DNA of 64,000 nucleotides from CAWFQB01 sp965277875 (lineage in GTDB: Bacteria > Armatimonadota > Chthonomonadetes > Chthonomonadales > Chthonomonadaceae): assembly GCA_965277875.1 (NCBI GenBank), contig CBDIDV010000002.1, forward strand, positions 4,960,001 to 5,024,000, given 5' to 3'. The notes under the pieces were generated by a model, which was given only the letters and a program-made list of their open reading frames with translations, ran no database searches and was not told where the DNA came from. Positions 22,673-30,557 of this stretch are shown one piece after another. Within the stretch, counting starts at the first letter, position 1, and each line of letters starts with the position of its first letter. Both the position numbers and the translations under genes were made by a program.

Positions 22673-23791
22673 ATGAATGTCAAAAACGTGGATCGCCGTT
22701 ATAAGGCCGACCGCCTGGGATACATCGTGAATAGGATGCGGGTACGCCAGGACATCACGCCGACCCATCTTGCCGAGGAATTGAATGTGTCCGAGCGGAC
22801 GATCTATCGCGACCTGTGCAGTCTTGAAAAAGGCAACGCGCTGCAAAAACGGTACAGCAGGCGCGAGGGGCGCTATCTGCTGGAAAACGAGCTGAACCTG
22901 CCGCCGCTTGTCCTGACTCCTTCGGAAGCGACGGCCCTGTTCACCGCCGCCTCCAATCCCGCGCTGTCACGCGACAATTTCTTCGCGCCCGACTTGCGCG
23001 CCGCACTGAACAAGGTGGCTCGCGCGCTGGCCCCCGACAACGGCGCGGTTTTGGCGAACGGCGGAACCGCACCGGGCGCAAACGAGATCCGCGAAAGCGA
23101 ATTGCGTGAAAACACAGGCGCAAATGCGACGGACGCGCAGGAAACGAACCATTCCACACACTCCGGGGAAGTGTCGCCTGCCATTACGCTTGACAGCATT
23201 CAGCGTCCCACCCTGGAAATCATTCGGCGCGCGATACGCTCTAATCACAAGCTGAGCCTGCACCACTGGTCTTCTCCGCACAGCGAGCGGGCGCAGGTCG
23301 TTGCGCCCTACGAGCTGCGCGTCCAAAAAGAAGGGGAGCAGGAACACTGGTATCTGCTGGCAAACTCCGAAACGCAGGGTGTCCGCACGTTCAAGATCAG
23401 CCGCGTCCGGGGCGTGGAGATACTTGCCGACCGCTTCCGCTTTCCGCGCCGTTTCTCCGCCGACGCGTATTTCGACCGCGCCGCGCAGACGGCTGCGGAC
23501 GGGGAAGAAGACATGCGCGTCGTAGTGCGGTTTACGCCTGCCGTGGCGAACCTGGCGCTGGAGGGCCGGGGGCATCAGTTTACCGGCATGGTGCGCGAGG
23601 CGGACGGCGCACTGCTTTGCACGGCCTGCGTCAGCAGCCTTGTGGAGATCGCCTGGTGGGTGTTGTCGTATGGCGATCAGGCGGAAGTGTTGTCGCCGCC
23701 CGAACTGCGCGAACAGTTCGCGCAGACGGCGCGGGGAATGACCCTGACCTACGCCCATTGGGATGGGTCTGAAGCTGCGCCGGTCGCCTGA
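22673..23791 (+). CDS. HTH-WYL transcriptional regulator (DeoR-type HTH)
   Basis: A 372-aa regulator with an N-terminal helix-turn-helix (PTHLAEELNVSERTIYRDLCSL) and a central WYL domain (HKLSLHHWSS, then VVAPYELRV and HWYLLANSE). The C-terminal extension WCX is VVRFTPAVANLAL and onward. WYL domains bind nucleic acid or small ligands. A low-complexity linker at about residues 120-175 separates HTH and WYL. The start at 22673 has AAGGA 8 nt upstream. Divergence from glycerate kinase suggests local control. Confidence 0.9.
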   Translation: MNVKNVDRRYKADRLGYIVNRMRVRQDITPTHLAEELNVSERTIYRDLCSLEKGNALQKRYSRREGRYLLENELNLPPLVLTPSEATALFTAASNPALSRDNFFAPDLRAALNKVARALAPDNGAVLANGGTAPGANEIRESELRENTGANATDAQETNHSTHSGEVSPAITLDSIQRPTLEIIRRAIRSNHKLSLHHWSSPHSERAQVVAPYELRVQKEGEQEHWYLLANSETQGVRTFKISRVRGVEILADRFRFPRRFSADAYFDRAAQTAADGEEDMRVVVRFTPAVANLALEGRGHQFTGMVREADGALLCTACVSSLVEIAWWVLSYGDQAEVLSPPELREQFAQTARGMTLTYAHWDGSEAAPVA

Positions 23792-24114
23792 TCCTGCCAC
23801 GCATTGTTCTCGTTACGGTCGCCCTTTTCCTTCATACGCGCCGGAAGCCTTGCCGCTCCCGGCGCTTGTTTGCTTCCTTTTGGATTGTTTCGTAAGTTGA
23901 GTTACTCCGCAAGTTCCGCATCGCCGCCCTGATTTCCTGTACCGCGTCCGCCGCTTCTGATTTTTCGTCGTTTACATTCCTGTGTTTGCATCCCCGTAAA
24001 GATACGCGGCGTTCGGGCCGATAACAAGGCGGCATCGCGGTCTGCCGTTGTGGAGCATGGCCCAGCCTCCAAATCTGAGATCAGCCAACGAACTCGCTGC
24101 GAACGGAAAAACAC
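23792..24114 (+). other. Intergenic region with a terminator-like hairpin
   Basis: GCGCCGG (23838-23844) pairs with CCGGCGC (23859-23865), and the sequence after it is moderately T-rich. This could end the WYL regulator transcript. The remainder of the 320-bp gap shows no gene. Confidence 0.5.
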
Positions 24115-25194
24115 ATGGAGCATTCGGTATTAGATTCGGTATTAGATCACGTCTCGGAACCGGCGTTCGATCAATCGCTTACACAGCCGCCCGTCGTACA
24201 TCAATCCGCTGCAAATCAATCTTCGACAAATCAGCCCTCGGCGCGTCAGGCTGCTGTGAACTGCGCGACAGGAGGCGGTATTGCGCCGGGGGAACGAACT
24301 CCCTTGTTCCTGCCGAAAGCGGGCAGGCCTGGAGATGGGGCCGCGCCGCTTGACGCATCCTCAGCGTCCTTCCCGTTTTGTACGCTCGCCAATCCCGCGC
24401 AGGAGACATGCGCCGACTGGCGCGCGCTGGGCGTGGAGGTGTATACGGGGCAGTCGAATGAGGATTGGAACGCGTATCGCGCTTTGTACGGCACGGGGCG
24501 CTACGTGCGAAAGAAGGTCTGGGAAACCACGCATCTGACGTATGGGCTGCGCGCGCTGGGACTGCTCAACGGGCAAACGGTCGGCCTGGGCGTGGGCTGT
24601 GGCGTGGAGCCGATGCTGTACCATCTGGCGCGGCATACCGCGCGCCTGTATGCTACGGATATGTACGGCTTCGGCTGGGTGTCGGCGCAGTTGGACATGC
24701 TGCACCATCCCGAAAAATACGCGCCCTACGACTATCCCGCCGAGCGCCTGTCCATGCTGCAAATGAACGCCACGCACCTGTTGATGCCCGATGCGAGCGT
24801 GGACTTCGTGTATTCGGTGTCGAGCATCGAGCATTTCGGCGGTCTGCGGGTCGCCCTGGCGCATGTGCGCGAAGCGGCCCGCATCCTGAAACCGGGCGGA
24901 ACGCTGGCCTTTTCCACGGAATTTATCGTGCAGGGCGGACGCGGGGCGGAAGGCCTGCCGCCGGGCCTGAGCGACCTGTTCACGCGCACCACGCTGGAAT
25001 GGCTGCTGCACAACAGCGGCCTGGAACGCATCGGAGACCTGAGCCTTCAGCCCGATGCCGTCCTGCTGACGCATCCCGCCGAGATACAGCTTCCCGACTG
25101 GACGGTTCCGCGCGAACACCATGACCGCCTGAGCAGCCGTCTGAACGACGTGATCTTTACGGATGTCACGCTGTTTTTGCGTAAGCCGATTTAA
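24115..25194 (+). CDS. SAM-dependent class I methyltransferase
   Basis: A 359-aa protein whose residues about 150-300 form a class I methyltransferase. The glycine motif is VGLGVGCGVEPMLY, motif II ends in LYATDMYG, and motif IV is FVYSVSSIEHFGG; ARILKPGGTLAF is the typical post-IV strand. The first 95 residues are Ser/Gln/Ala-rich and unlike a domain, so the true start may lie further in. The acceptor is unknown. It stands alone, with a strong terminator immediately downstream. Confidence 0.85.
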   Translation: MEHSVLDSVLDHVSEPAFDQSLTQPPVVHQSAANQSSTNQPSARQAAVNCATGGGIAPGERTPLFLPKAGRPGDGAAPLDASSASFPFCTLANPAQETCADWRALGVEVYTGQSNEDWNAYRALYGTGRYVRKKVWETTHLTYGLRALGLLNGQTVGLGVGCGVEPMLYHLARHTARLYATDMYGFGWVSAQLDMLHHPEKYAPYDYPAERLSMLQMNATHLLMPDASVDFVYSVSSIEHFGGLRVALAHVREAARILKPGGTLAFSTEFIVQGGRGAEGLPPGLSDLFTRTTLEWLLHNSGLERIGDLSLQPDAVLLTHPAEIQLPDWTVPREHHDRLSSRLNDVIFTDVTLFLRKPI

Positions 25195-25234
25195 GAGACT
25201 TTCTAATAAGAGCCTTTCCGAGAGGCTTGTAAGA

Positions 25235-25284
25235 GCGTTTGCAAGCCCCGGCATAAATTTTGCCGGGGCTTGTAAACGCCTTTT
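25235..25284 (+). terminator. Rho-independent terminator after the methyltransferase gene
   Basis: A 19-bp stem (25235-25253 with 25261-25279, one G.T pair) has a 7-nt loop and is followed by CTTTT. Confidence 0.9.
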
Positions 25285-25361
25285 CTGAATCTGCTCTGAA
25301 TCTGCTCTGAATCTGCTCTAAACCTGTTCTAAACCTGTTCTGAATCAGCTTCTGAATCAGC
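25284..25361. repeat. Seven tandem 11-bp units upstream of the secreted peptidase gene
   Basis: Three TCTGAATCTGC, two TCTAAACCTGT and two TCTGAATCAGC (the last shifted by one base) run head to tail. They end 14 bp before a TATAAT at 25376-25381. The array therefore covers the -35 and upstream part of that putative promoter. Confidence 0.9.
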
Positions 25362-25506
25362 GGTCTGGTTTGTGGTATAATCGCTGCACCAAAGCGGCTG
25401 TTCCGTGGCCGCAAAAACATCGGCGTAAAGAACGCCGACACGCGCAGGCAAAACCGATTTGCCGCGTTTGCCCTTCGGTTCGGGGCGCTTTCGCAGGAGA
25501 GGTTTG

Positions 25507-27369
25507 ATGCCGTTGCCACGCTGGATGCTGTTTTCCCCGCTCGTTGTTGTGATGGTGGCCGGTCTGACCGCGCGCTGCCACCCGCATCCGCCGCGCCGCA
25601 CAAAGACGGGCGGCGGAAAAAGCGCGTCCGCGCCTGATCTTGCGATACAGCCTGCTCGTCCTCTGGACGTTCCCCTTAGCGCGAATGCCAAGCCCGCCCG
25701 AACCCGACCGGCACAGGACACGCTTTACGGCCCGCCTGCCCCCGTTCCCGATACACGTCCGCTCGCAAATGAAGATGCCTTAGCGGCCTCCCTCGCCGTG
25801 TCCGGCGAAATGGGCGGGATGGCGCGGGGCGATGGGGACGTGCGCAGCGGCGCGGAGCGGAACGGGGGCGGCGAGACATGGCCCGATGTCCGCGACGCGA
25901 AACAGGACGGAAACCGCAGGAGCGGCAAAAGCAGCCGGGATGCGAATGATGAGGATTATGCGGCAGGGGGAAGCGCGGCGCGCTACTCGCCGCCGCACTA
26001 CGCGGCGTGGACGCCCGCCCCGGTCTATGGGCCGCCCTGCCCCCCGGAGCGAATGCGCGTAAGGCAACAGGCGCACCGCCTGCTGCAAGACCTGGAGGCC
26101 GGACGGCTTGAAGTGATGATGAGCGAGCGCGACGGCGAGCAGCTGCGCTGCCTGGAACGCGACGGCGTCTACGGCTGGCCCGCCCCGCCGCAGGGTGTTA
26201 CGGCACGGTCGCCGCGTCAGCGCGACGTACTCGAAGGCACGCTGGAAGCAAGCGAGATGTCTTTCGTTTCTCCTGAACCTTCTCCAAGTCCTACTCAAAG
26301 TCTTTCTCAAAACGAACGGGGCGATGCGCGAAACAGCGCGGCAGGCGCGTCACATGCCGACCTGACGCTGGCCTCGCGGGGCGCGCTGCCACGCCGCAGC
26401 CCGACTGTCAACCCGGCTATGAGTCCAGCTATGAATCCAGCGATCAACCTGACCATCAACCCCGCCGATGATCCCGACTTTGATCCCTGCATTCTGCCGC
26501 CCGCTTCCGGTCTGCTCAGGATGCTGACCACGCTTGCCGCGTATTCCACGCCCGCCCGCCCGCTGTGCGTGATGAGCCTGCTGCGCCCGCCCTACCGCAT
26601 GGGAGATTTTGTCCACGTCGGGCCGGCGAACCCGCATTCACTGGGGCTGGCCGTGGATATTGCCGCATACGGCGGGTACGGCATACGCCAGTCCCAACCG
26701 GAGCAGTGCGTTGCGGCCACGCTGACCCTGCTGCGCGATCTGCCGCCCGGACGGTATCGGCTGGGAATGCCCAAAGCGCCCGAAGGCGGCTGGGAACTGC
26801 CGCCTGCCCTTAGCGCCCTGCTGCGCCACGCCGAAAGCGATCTGCCGGTTTCGGCTGTAGTTTCGGCTGTATCAGAAGAGGAAGCGTCCGCTGTCGGCTC
26901 TAAAGGCGCTGTTTCTTCAGGCGCGGCCAAGTCGGAAAGATTTGCTGCCGCGTTACCCTCTTCCGGTCTCCCGTTTTATGCCGGTCGCTCGCCCGACACA
27001 AAGAGGGAGCAGGCACAGGCCGCAGCAGAAAAGATAGAGCCTGCGGCAGGCTGCGTCACGGCGGCCTTGTACGGCCTGTACGCGAGCTGCGCCAAGCCCG
27101 TCTGGCCGTTTTTCCCGCCTCCCTACATCGAAATGACCGCGCTTTTGCAGCCGGAAGAGGCGGATTCGCCTGCTGTCCGGGCGGGTATGCCCTCCCATTT
27201 GAAGCCTGTCCTGCGCTTTCAGAACGAGGCTTATGCCCCCGAAGACGGGCTTACGGACGCGCGCCTGCGCCGCGCCCTCCGGAGGGCGCGGCAGCGCGGC
27301 GTGGATGTCATCGCCCTGTTCCCGGATGGCGCAGATCACATTCATGTGGATGTGCGCCAGAATCCCTGA
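25507..27369 (+). CDS. Secreted protein with M15/LAS-like peptidase domain
   Basis: A 620-aa protein with an N-terminal hydrophobic segment (WMLFSPLVVVMVAGLTARC). Residues about 30-310 are low complexity. The C-terminal 280 residues include PHSLGLAVDI and, near the end, DHIHVDV. This H-x(6)-D and H-x-H arrangement matches the zinc ligands of LAS-type (M15/M74) murein peptidases, which cut peptidoglycan cross-links. A non-conserved insertion (residues about 430-520) separates the two halves. The start at 25507 is supported by AGGAGAGG. The assignment is motif-based; the catalytic acid was not verified. Confidence 0.6.
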   Translation: MPLPRWMLFSPLVVVMVAGLTARCHPHPPRRTKTGGGKSASAPDLAIQPARPLDVPLSANAKPARTRPAQDTLYGPPAPVPDTRPLANEDALAASLAVSGEMGGMARGDGDVRSGAERNGGGETWPDVRDAKQDGNRRSGKSSRDANDEDYAAGGSAARYSPPHYAAWTPAPVYGPPCPPERMRVRQQAHRLLQDLEAGRLEVMMSERDGEQLRCLERDGVYGWPAPPQGVTARSPRQRDVLEGTLEASEMSFVSPEPSPSPTQSLSQNERGDARNSAAGASHADLTLASRGALPRRSPTVNPAMSPAMNPAINLTINPADDPDFDPCILPPASGLLRMLTTLAAYSTPARPLCVMSLLRPPYRMGDFVHVGPANPHSLGLAVDIAAYGGYGIRQSQPEQCVAATLTLLRDLPPGRYRLGMPKAPEGGWELPPALSALLRHAESDLPVSAVVSAVSEEEASAVGSKGAVSSGAAKSERFAAALPSSGLPFYAGRSPDTKREQAQAAAEKIEPAAGCVTAALYGLYASCAKPVWPFFPPPYIEMTALLQPEEADSPAVRAGMPSHLKPVLRFQNEAYAPEDGLTDARLRRALRRARQRGVDVIALFPDGADHIHVDVRQNP

Positions 27370-27424
27370 CGCGGGATGGGCTGGAGTTCTTTCCCACGTA
27401 AACCTTTCCACGTGAACATGGTTC

Positions 27425-27453
27425 TTGACAGAACGGGCGGGGCGGGGTATAAT
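27425..27453 (+). promoter_or_regulatory. Consensus sigma-70 promoter of tRNA-Phe
   Basis: TTGACA (27425-27430) and TATAAT (27448-27453) are perfect and separated by 17 bp, the optimum. The tRNA begins 20 bp downstream. Confidence 0.92.
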
Positions 27454-27472
27454 CAGTGCGTTTGTACGGCTT

Positions 27473-27545
27473 GCCGCCTTAGCTCAGTTGGTAGAGCAAT
27501 CGACTGAAAATTGATGTGTCACTGGTTCGAGTCCGGTAGGCGGCA
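27473..27545 (+). tRNA. tRNA-Phe (GAA)
   Basis: A 73-nt cloverleaf: acceptor GCCGCCT pairs with AGGCGGC, the D arm is GCTC...GAGC, anticodon loop CTGAAAA carries GAA, the T loop is GGTTCGAGTCC and the discriminator is A. CCA is not encoded. Confidence 0.96.
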
Positions 27546-27559
27546 TTCTCCTTCGCATT

Positions 27560-27590
27560 GGATAGGTACAGTACCTCGCTGTACCTATCC
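27560..27590 (+). terminator. Perfect 12-bp hairpin after tRNA-Phe
   Basis: Arms GGATAGGTACAG (27560-27571) and CTGTACCTATCC (27579-27590) enclose a 7-nt loop, 14 bp after the tRNA. There is no U-run, so it may act as a processing barrier rather than a classical terminator. Confidence 0.6.
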
Positions 27591-27662
27591 ACCCTAAACC
27601 CCACTGCACACCCTCTAACCCTCCACGTCGCTGCTGTTAAGCACTCCCGAAAGGATGTTATC

Positions 27663-27791
27663 ATGCGACTGGACACACTCATCGAGGACCGCTTGAAAGC
27701 GCTGCGCGTCGAACAGGGCGCAGGCTATCCGCGCCGCCTCGCCGGGGGAGGGCGTACCTCTGCCGGCACACCCAATCAGCGCCCATCTTGA
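27663..27791 (+). CDS. Possible 42-aa small protein
   Basis: ATG at 27663 follows GAAAGGATG with suitable spacing. The product is MRLDTLIEDRLKALRVEQGA and then a Gly/Arg-rich end. The N-terminal half looks helical, the rest not obviously constrained. It lies between tRNA-Phe and a terminator. It could equally be non-coding. Confidence 0.3.
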   Translation: MRLDTLIEDRLKALRVEQGAGYPRRLAGGGRTSAGTPNQRPS

Positions 27792-27858
27792 CGCGCTGTA
27801 TACCCACCATGTTACCTGCGCCACCCGCTATAAAATGCTGCCATTAAGTAGCGTTGAG

Positions 27859-27889
27859 CCCCGTCTTTGTAAATAAAGAAGGGGTTTTT
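27859..27889 (+). terminator. Rho-independent terminator
   Basis: Stem CCCC-g-TCTTT / AAAGA-a-GGGG with a 6-nt loop is followed by five T. It ends the tRNA-Phe transcription unit before the next promoter. Confidence 0.85.
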
Positions 27890-27916
27890 GCTGTTTGTGC
27901 CTTAGAAATAGCAATT

Positions 27917-27932
27917 TGGCATGATTCTTGCA
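27917..27932 (+). promoter_or_regulatory. Sigma-54 (-24/-12) promoter of the second PEP-CTERM gene
   Basis: TGGCAT (27917-27922) and TTGCA (27928-27932) have GG and GC 10 bp apart. The flanks (TTTGGCA and TTCTTGCA) are the same as at 7537 and 29151. The gene starts about 125 nt after the predicted +1. Confidence 0.85.
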
Positions 27933-28068
27933 CTATGTAAACTGATGGCAGTGTTTTTGTACGCCGCAACGTGTTTGTATTTCATCCATTCCCGCAAGAG
28001 AACGCTTGTTGAAGTTCTATGCCTTGTCCCTGAATGTTCTTTGTTCTTATTCTTAGGAGGTGCAAACC

Positions 28069-28863
28069 ATGTTTCGAGTCTCTTTCCAGTCACTCTCCGT
28101 CAGTCTTACTCTTCTGCTGATGGGTTCCCTTCCGCTTCACGCGCAGGTGGTTTATACTGAAAACACCACCAGCCAGTTTGGAACACTGAACCTCACGACA
28201 GGCGCGTATACGCTTATCGGCACAACATCGGCACGTATCGGCGGGTTCGCCACCGTGGGAGGCGCGCTGTACGGACTTGGCGACGACACTGAACTGTACC
28301 GTGTCAACACCACAACGGCGTCGCTGACCCCGATTGGAAGCACGGGCATTACGCCCGGCGGCTATGGATTGGGCGAAACCTCTGACAGCACTCTGTATGC
28401 GACCTTCCAATCGCACCAGTTATACATCATCAATCCCGCCACTGCCACGCCTACGTTTATCGGGAACACGGGCTTCGATACGGATTGTGATCTTAGCGGG
28501 GATGCCTCCGGCAACTTATACGATGCCCAGGGTGATTCCGGCAACGGTTTCTACCGGATCAACAGGGCGACAGGAGCAGGCACACTGCTGGCGACAAACC
28601 CCTGGGGTACGGTTCTTGCCATCACCTATGTGCAGGGCGTCATGTACGCGATCAACACCACTGGCTCTATCTACTCTGTCAATTTGACTACCGGGAACTC
28701 AACATTTGTCAGCAGCTACGATGTCAACACGGTCGGCAGTGTCTTCGCAGCAGGCGTTTCGGCGACACCCGCCGCAGCCATCACGCCCGAACCCGGCAGT
28801 GTCGCACTCCTCATCGGCCTGAGCATAACGGGTGCAGGCTTCCTGTCCCGCAGGCGCAAATAG
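28069..28863 (+). CDS. PEP-CTERM protein with beta-propeller-like repeats
   Basis: A 264-aa secreted protein. The signal peptide is FQSLSVSLTLLLMGSLPLHAQ. The mature part consists of short repeats in which GG/LYGLG, a Tyr/Arg-x-Val/Ile-Asn and a Gly-x-Thr strand recur (for example LYRVNTTTASLTPIGSTG and LYIINPATATPTFIGNTG), as in beta-propeller blades. The C-terminus is TPEPGSVALL, a hydrophobic stretch and RRRK. The start at 28069 has TAGGAGG 7 nt upstream. An exosortase elsewhere must process it. Confidence 0.93.
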   Translation: MFRVSFQSLSVSLTLLLMGSLPLHAQVVYTENTTSQFGTLNLTTGAYTLIGTTSARIGGFATVGGALYGLGDDTELYRVNTTTASLTPIGSTGITPGGYGLGETSDSTLYATFQSHQLYIINPATATPTFIGNTGFDTDCDLSGDASGNLYDAQGDSGNGFYRINRATGAGTLLATNPWGTVLAITYVQGVMYAINTTGSIYSVNLTTGNSTFVSSYDVNTVGSVFAAGVSATPAAAITPEPGSVALLIGLSITGAGFLSRRRK

Positions 28864-28930
28864 GCTTGTCACACCGCCGAGGTGTCCCGCACAGCGTCTG
28901 GAAACACATAGCCCTGCGCCGGAAAGTAAA

Positions 28931-28966
28931 ACGTCCGTCTCATAATCGAGACGGACGTTCTTTTTA
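28931..28966 (+). terminator. Rho-independent terminator after the second PEP-CTERM gene
   Basis: ACGTCCGTCTC (28931-28941) and GAGACGGACGT (28948-28958) form a perfect 11-bp stem with a 6-nt loop, followed by a T-rich tail. Confidence 0.93.
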
Positions 28967-29150
28967 TTTGTCGTCCGTCTGTCAACGTCGTTTTGGTTTG
29001 TGTTTTCATGTCATGTAAAGCCTCTGTCCTCGGACGGGCGGCGGATGAGCGGCATGACCGGACGCATGGGCAGGTATGTATACAGGGATTCACCGGAAAT
29101 GTACGGTGAATCATGAAATAGTTGAAAAATACTTGTCGGAAATGATGTTT

Positions 29151-29166
29151 TGGCATAGTTCTTGCA
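29151..29166 (+). promoter_or_regulatory. Sigma-54 (-24/-12) promoter of the third PEP-CTERM gene
   Basis: TGGCAT (29151-29156) and TTGCA (29162-29166) have the correct 10-bp spacing between GG and GC. The downstream bases CTATAATAGATG resemble those after the 27917 site. Confidence 0.85.
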
Positions 29167-29498
29167 CTATAATAGATGTAGGCGAAAAAGTCTGGGCCTC
29201 CTGCTGTTCCTGTCATTGCGACGGAACAATAGGATGCAGCAGAAAGTCAAACCTTTGGGCGCATCTCGCTTATGCTCCCGAACGGCGGTTCGCAGTCGGG
29301 TCATGCGAAAGCATTGCCAGGCGAACAAATAAGCCTGGCGATCAGGCGCGTTGTGCAGTTTTAGTTGTACCTCAGTGAAAGCCGCGTGGATGCGCTTGCT
29401 CGAAAAGAGCGGTATGGGCAGGGTCCGGCATACGCGGTTTCAGTGCAGGCGAGAGCGGTTCTGCCGCCCGCCTGTTGATCTCGGACGAAAGGGATATC
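29167..29498 (+). other. Long structured leader of the third PEP-CTERM gene
   Basis: About 320 nt separate the sigma-54 promoter from the start codon. Hairpins are visible: GCCAGGC/GCCTGGC near 29317-29340 and CATGCGAAAGCAT near 29302-29314. No known riboswitch motif was identified, and no gene fits on either strand. Confidence 0.5.
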
Positions 29499-30263
29499 AT
29501 GACGATTAGTTTCCGCACCATTGTGCGCGGCAGCCTCGCCGTATTCGGAATGGCCGCACTTGCAGGCCAGAACGCGAATGCCGCGACGGTTACCACCATC
29601 TTCGACACAGGCGTTGTAGCCAACAACGCGAGCGGGCAGCCGACAGGCACACTCGCGGCTGGCGTAGCAGACCCCCACTACATGCTGGGAATTTCGGGCG
29701 CGACGATAAGCCAGGCTACATCGTTCACCCCTGGCTCTGCCAGCGCATACGGCAATCAGACTCCTGGGGTTTACGCGCCTCCTACGGGCGGCTCGGGCTA
29801 TATCGGCCCAACGGCCTCCGGCACCGGCACTCAGGGTGGCGGCTTTGCAGCGCAGAACACCTACTTCGACTTTCGCACCACGTTCAGCCTGGCCGGATTC
29901 AGCACAAACGGAGCTTCTCTGACCGGCAAAGTCGCGGGCGATAATAATGTCGTGGCGATCTATCTGAACAACGTTCGGGTGGATGGCTTCCTCGGCCCCA
30001 CGCCGGGGAACTTCCAGGCACAGGGGTTCAACATAGCCAGCAACTTCGCCACCGCGAACACTCTGGATTTCATCGTGTTCAACTCCTCCGACAGCGGCTT
30101 CCCCAACTCCTTCAACCTGCTGGCGCTGGATGTTGATTCGCTTGTTCTGTCCGCCACCCCGAACCCGGTTAACGTCCCGGAACCGGGCAGCGTTGCGATG
30201 CTGGTCGGCATGGGCGTTACGGGCGCGGGCTTCCTGTCCCGCCGCAAGCGCGCCGCCAAGTAG
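29499..30263 (+). CDS. PEP-CTERM sorting domain protein
   Basis: A 254-aa secreted protein with a signal peptide (RGSLAVFGMAALAGQNANAA) and the C-terminal signal VPEPGSVAMLVGMGVTGAGF plus RRKR. The mature part is Gly/Ser/Asn-rich and beta-prone (TVTTIFDTGVVANN, YLNNVRVDGFLG, LDFIVFNSSDSG), resembling the lectin-like or jelly-roll modules common in PEP-CTERM proteins. The start at 29499 has AAAGGGA upstream; 29475 is less likely. The C-terminus is nearly identical in spacing to the other two copies, so one exosortase could handle all three. Confidence 0.93.
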   Translation: MTISFRTIVRGSLAVFGMAALAGQNANAATVTTIFDTGVVANNASGQPTGTLAAGVADPHYMLGISGATISQATSFTPGSASAYGNQTPGVYAPPTGGSGYIGPTASGTGTQGGGFAAQNTYFDFRTTFSLAGFSTNGASLTGKVAGDNNVVAIYLNNVRVDGFLGPTPGNFQAQGFNIASNFATANTLDFIVFNSSDSGFPNSFNLLALDVDSLVLSATPNPVNVPEPGSVAMLVGMGVTGAGFLSRRKRAAK

Positions 30264-30306
30264 TAAATCGGGACGCGCACCCTGCCAAGAGTGTCCGTCC
30301 CGCAAT

Positions 30307-30348
30307 ATACGCCGCATGTACCTCACAAGGTATGTGCGGCGTATTTTT
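30307..30348 (+). terminator. Rho-independent terminator after the third PEP-CTERM gene
   Basis: A 16-bp stem (30307-30322 with 30329-30344) closes a 6-nt loop and is followed by TTTT. Confidence 0.9.
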
Positions 30349-30557
30349 ATGTCGGGGTCTGCAAAGCGTTTCCAATCGCCGCTGAGATAAAATCGCAAGA
30401 GCAGTTGTATTTTGGGCCGAATGCGCTGTATATTAGCTGTATGTTAAGTGTATGCTGGGACGTTGTCGGTGCGCTATGAGAACAGGGCGTTGGCAGGCGA
30501 AGTGTGGGCGCGGACAGGGGCTGAATACGGGCCGCGCCAATGAGCAAGAGGAGTATC

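Noticed and set aside
25284..25361. CRISPR array
   Set aside because: Units are 11 bp, contiguous and without spacers, and no cas genes are present.
29361..30398. Minus-strand frame opposite the third PEP-CTERM gene
   Set aside because: The plus-strand gene has signal peptide, sorting signal, promoter and terminator; the minus frame has none.
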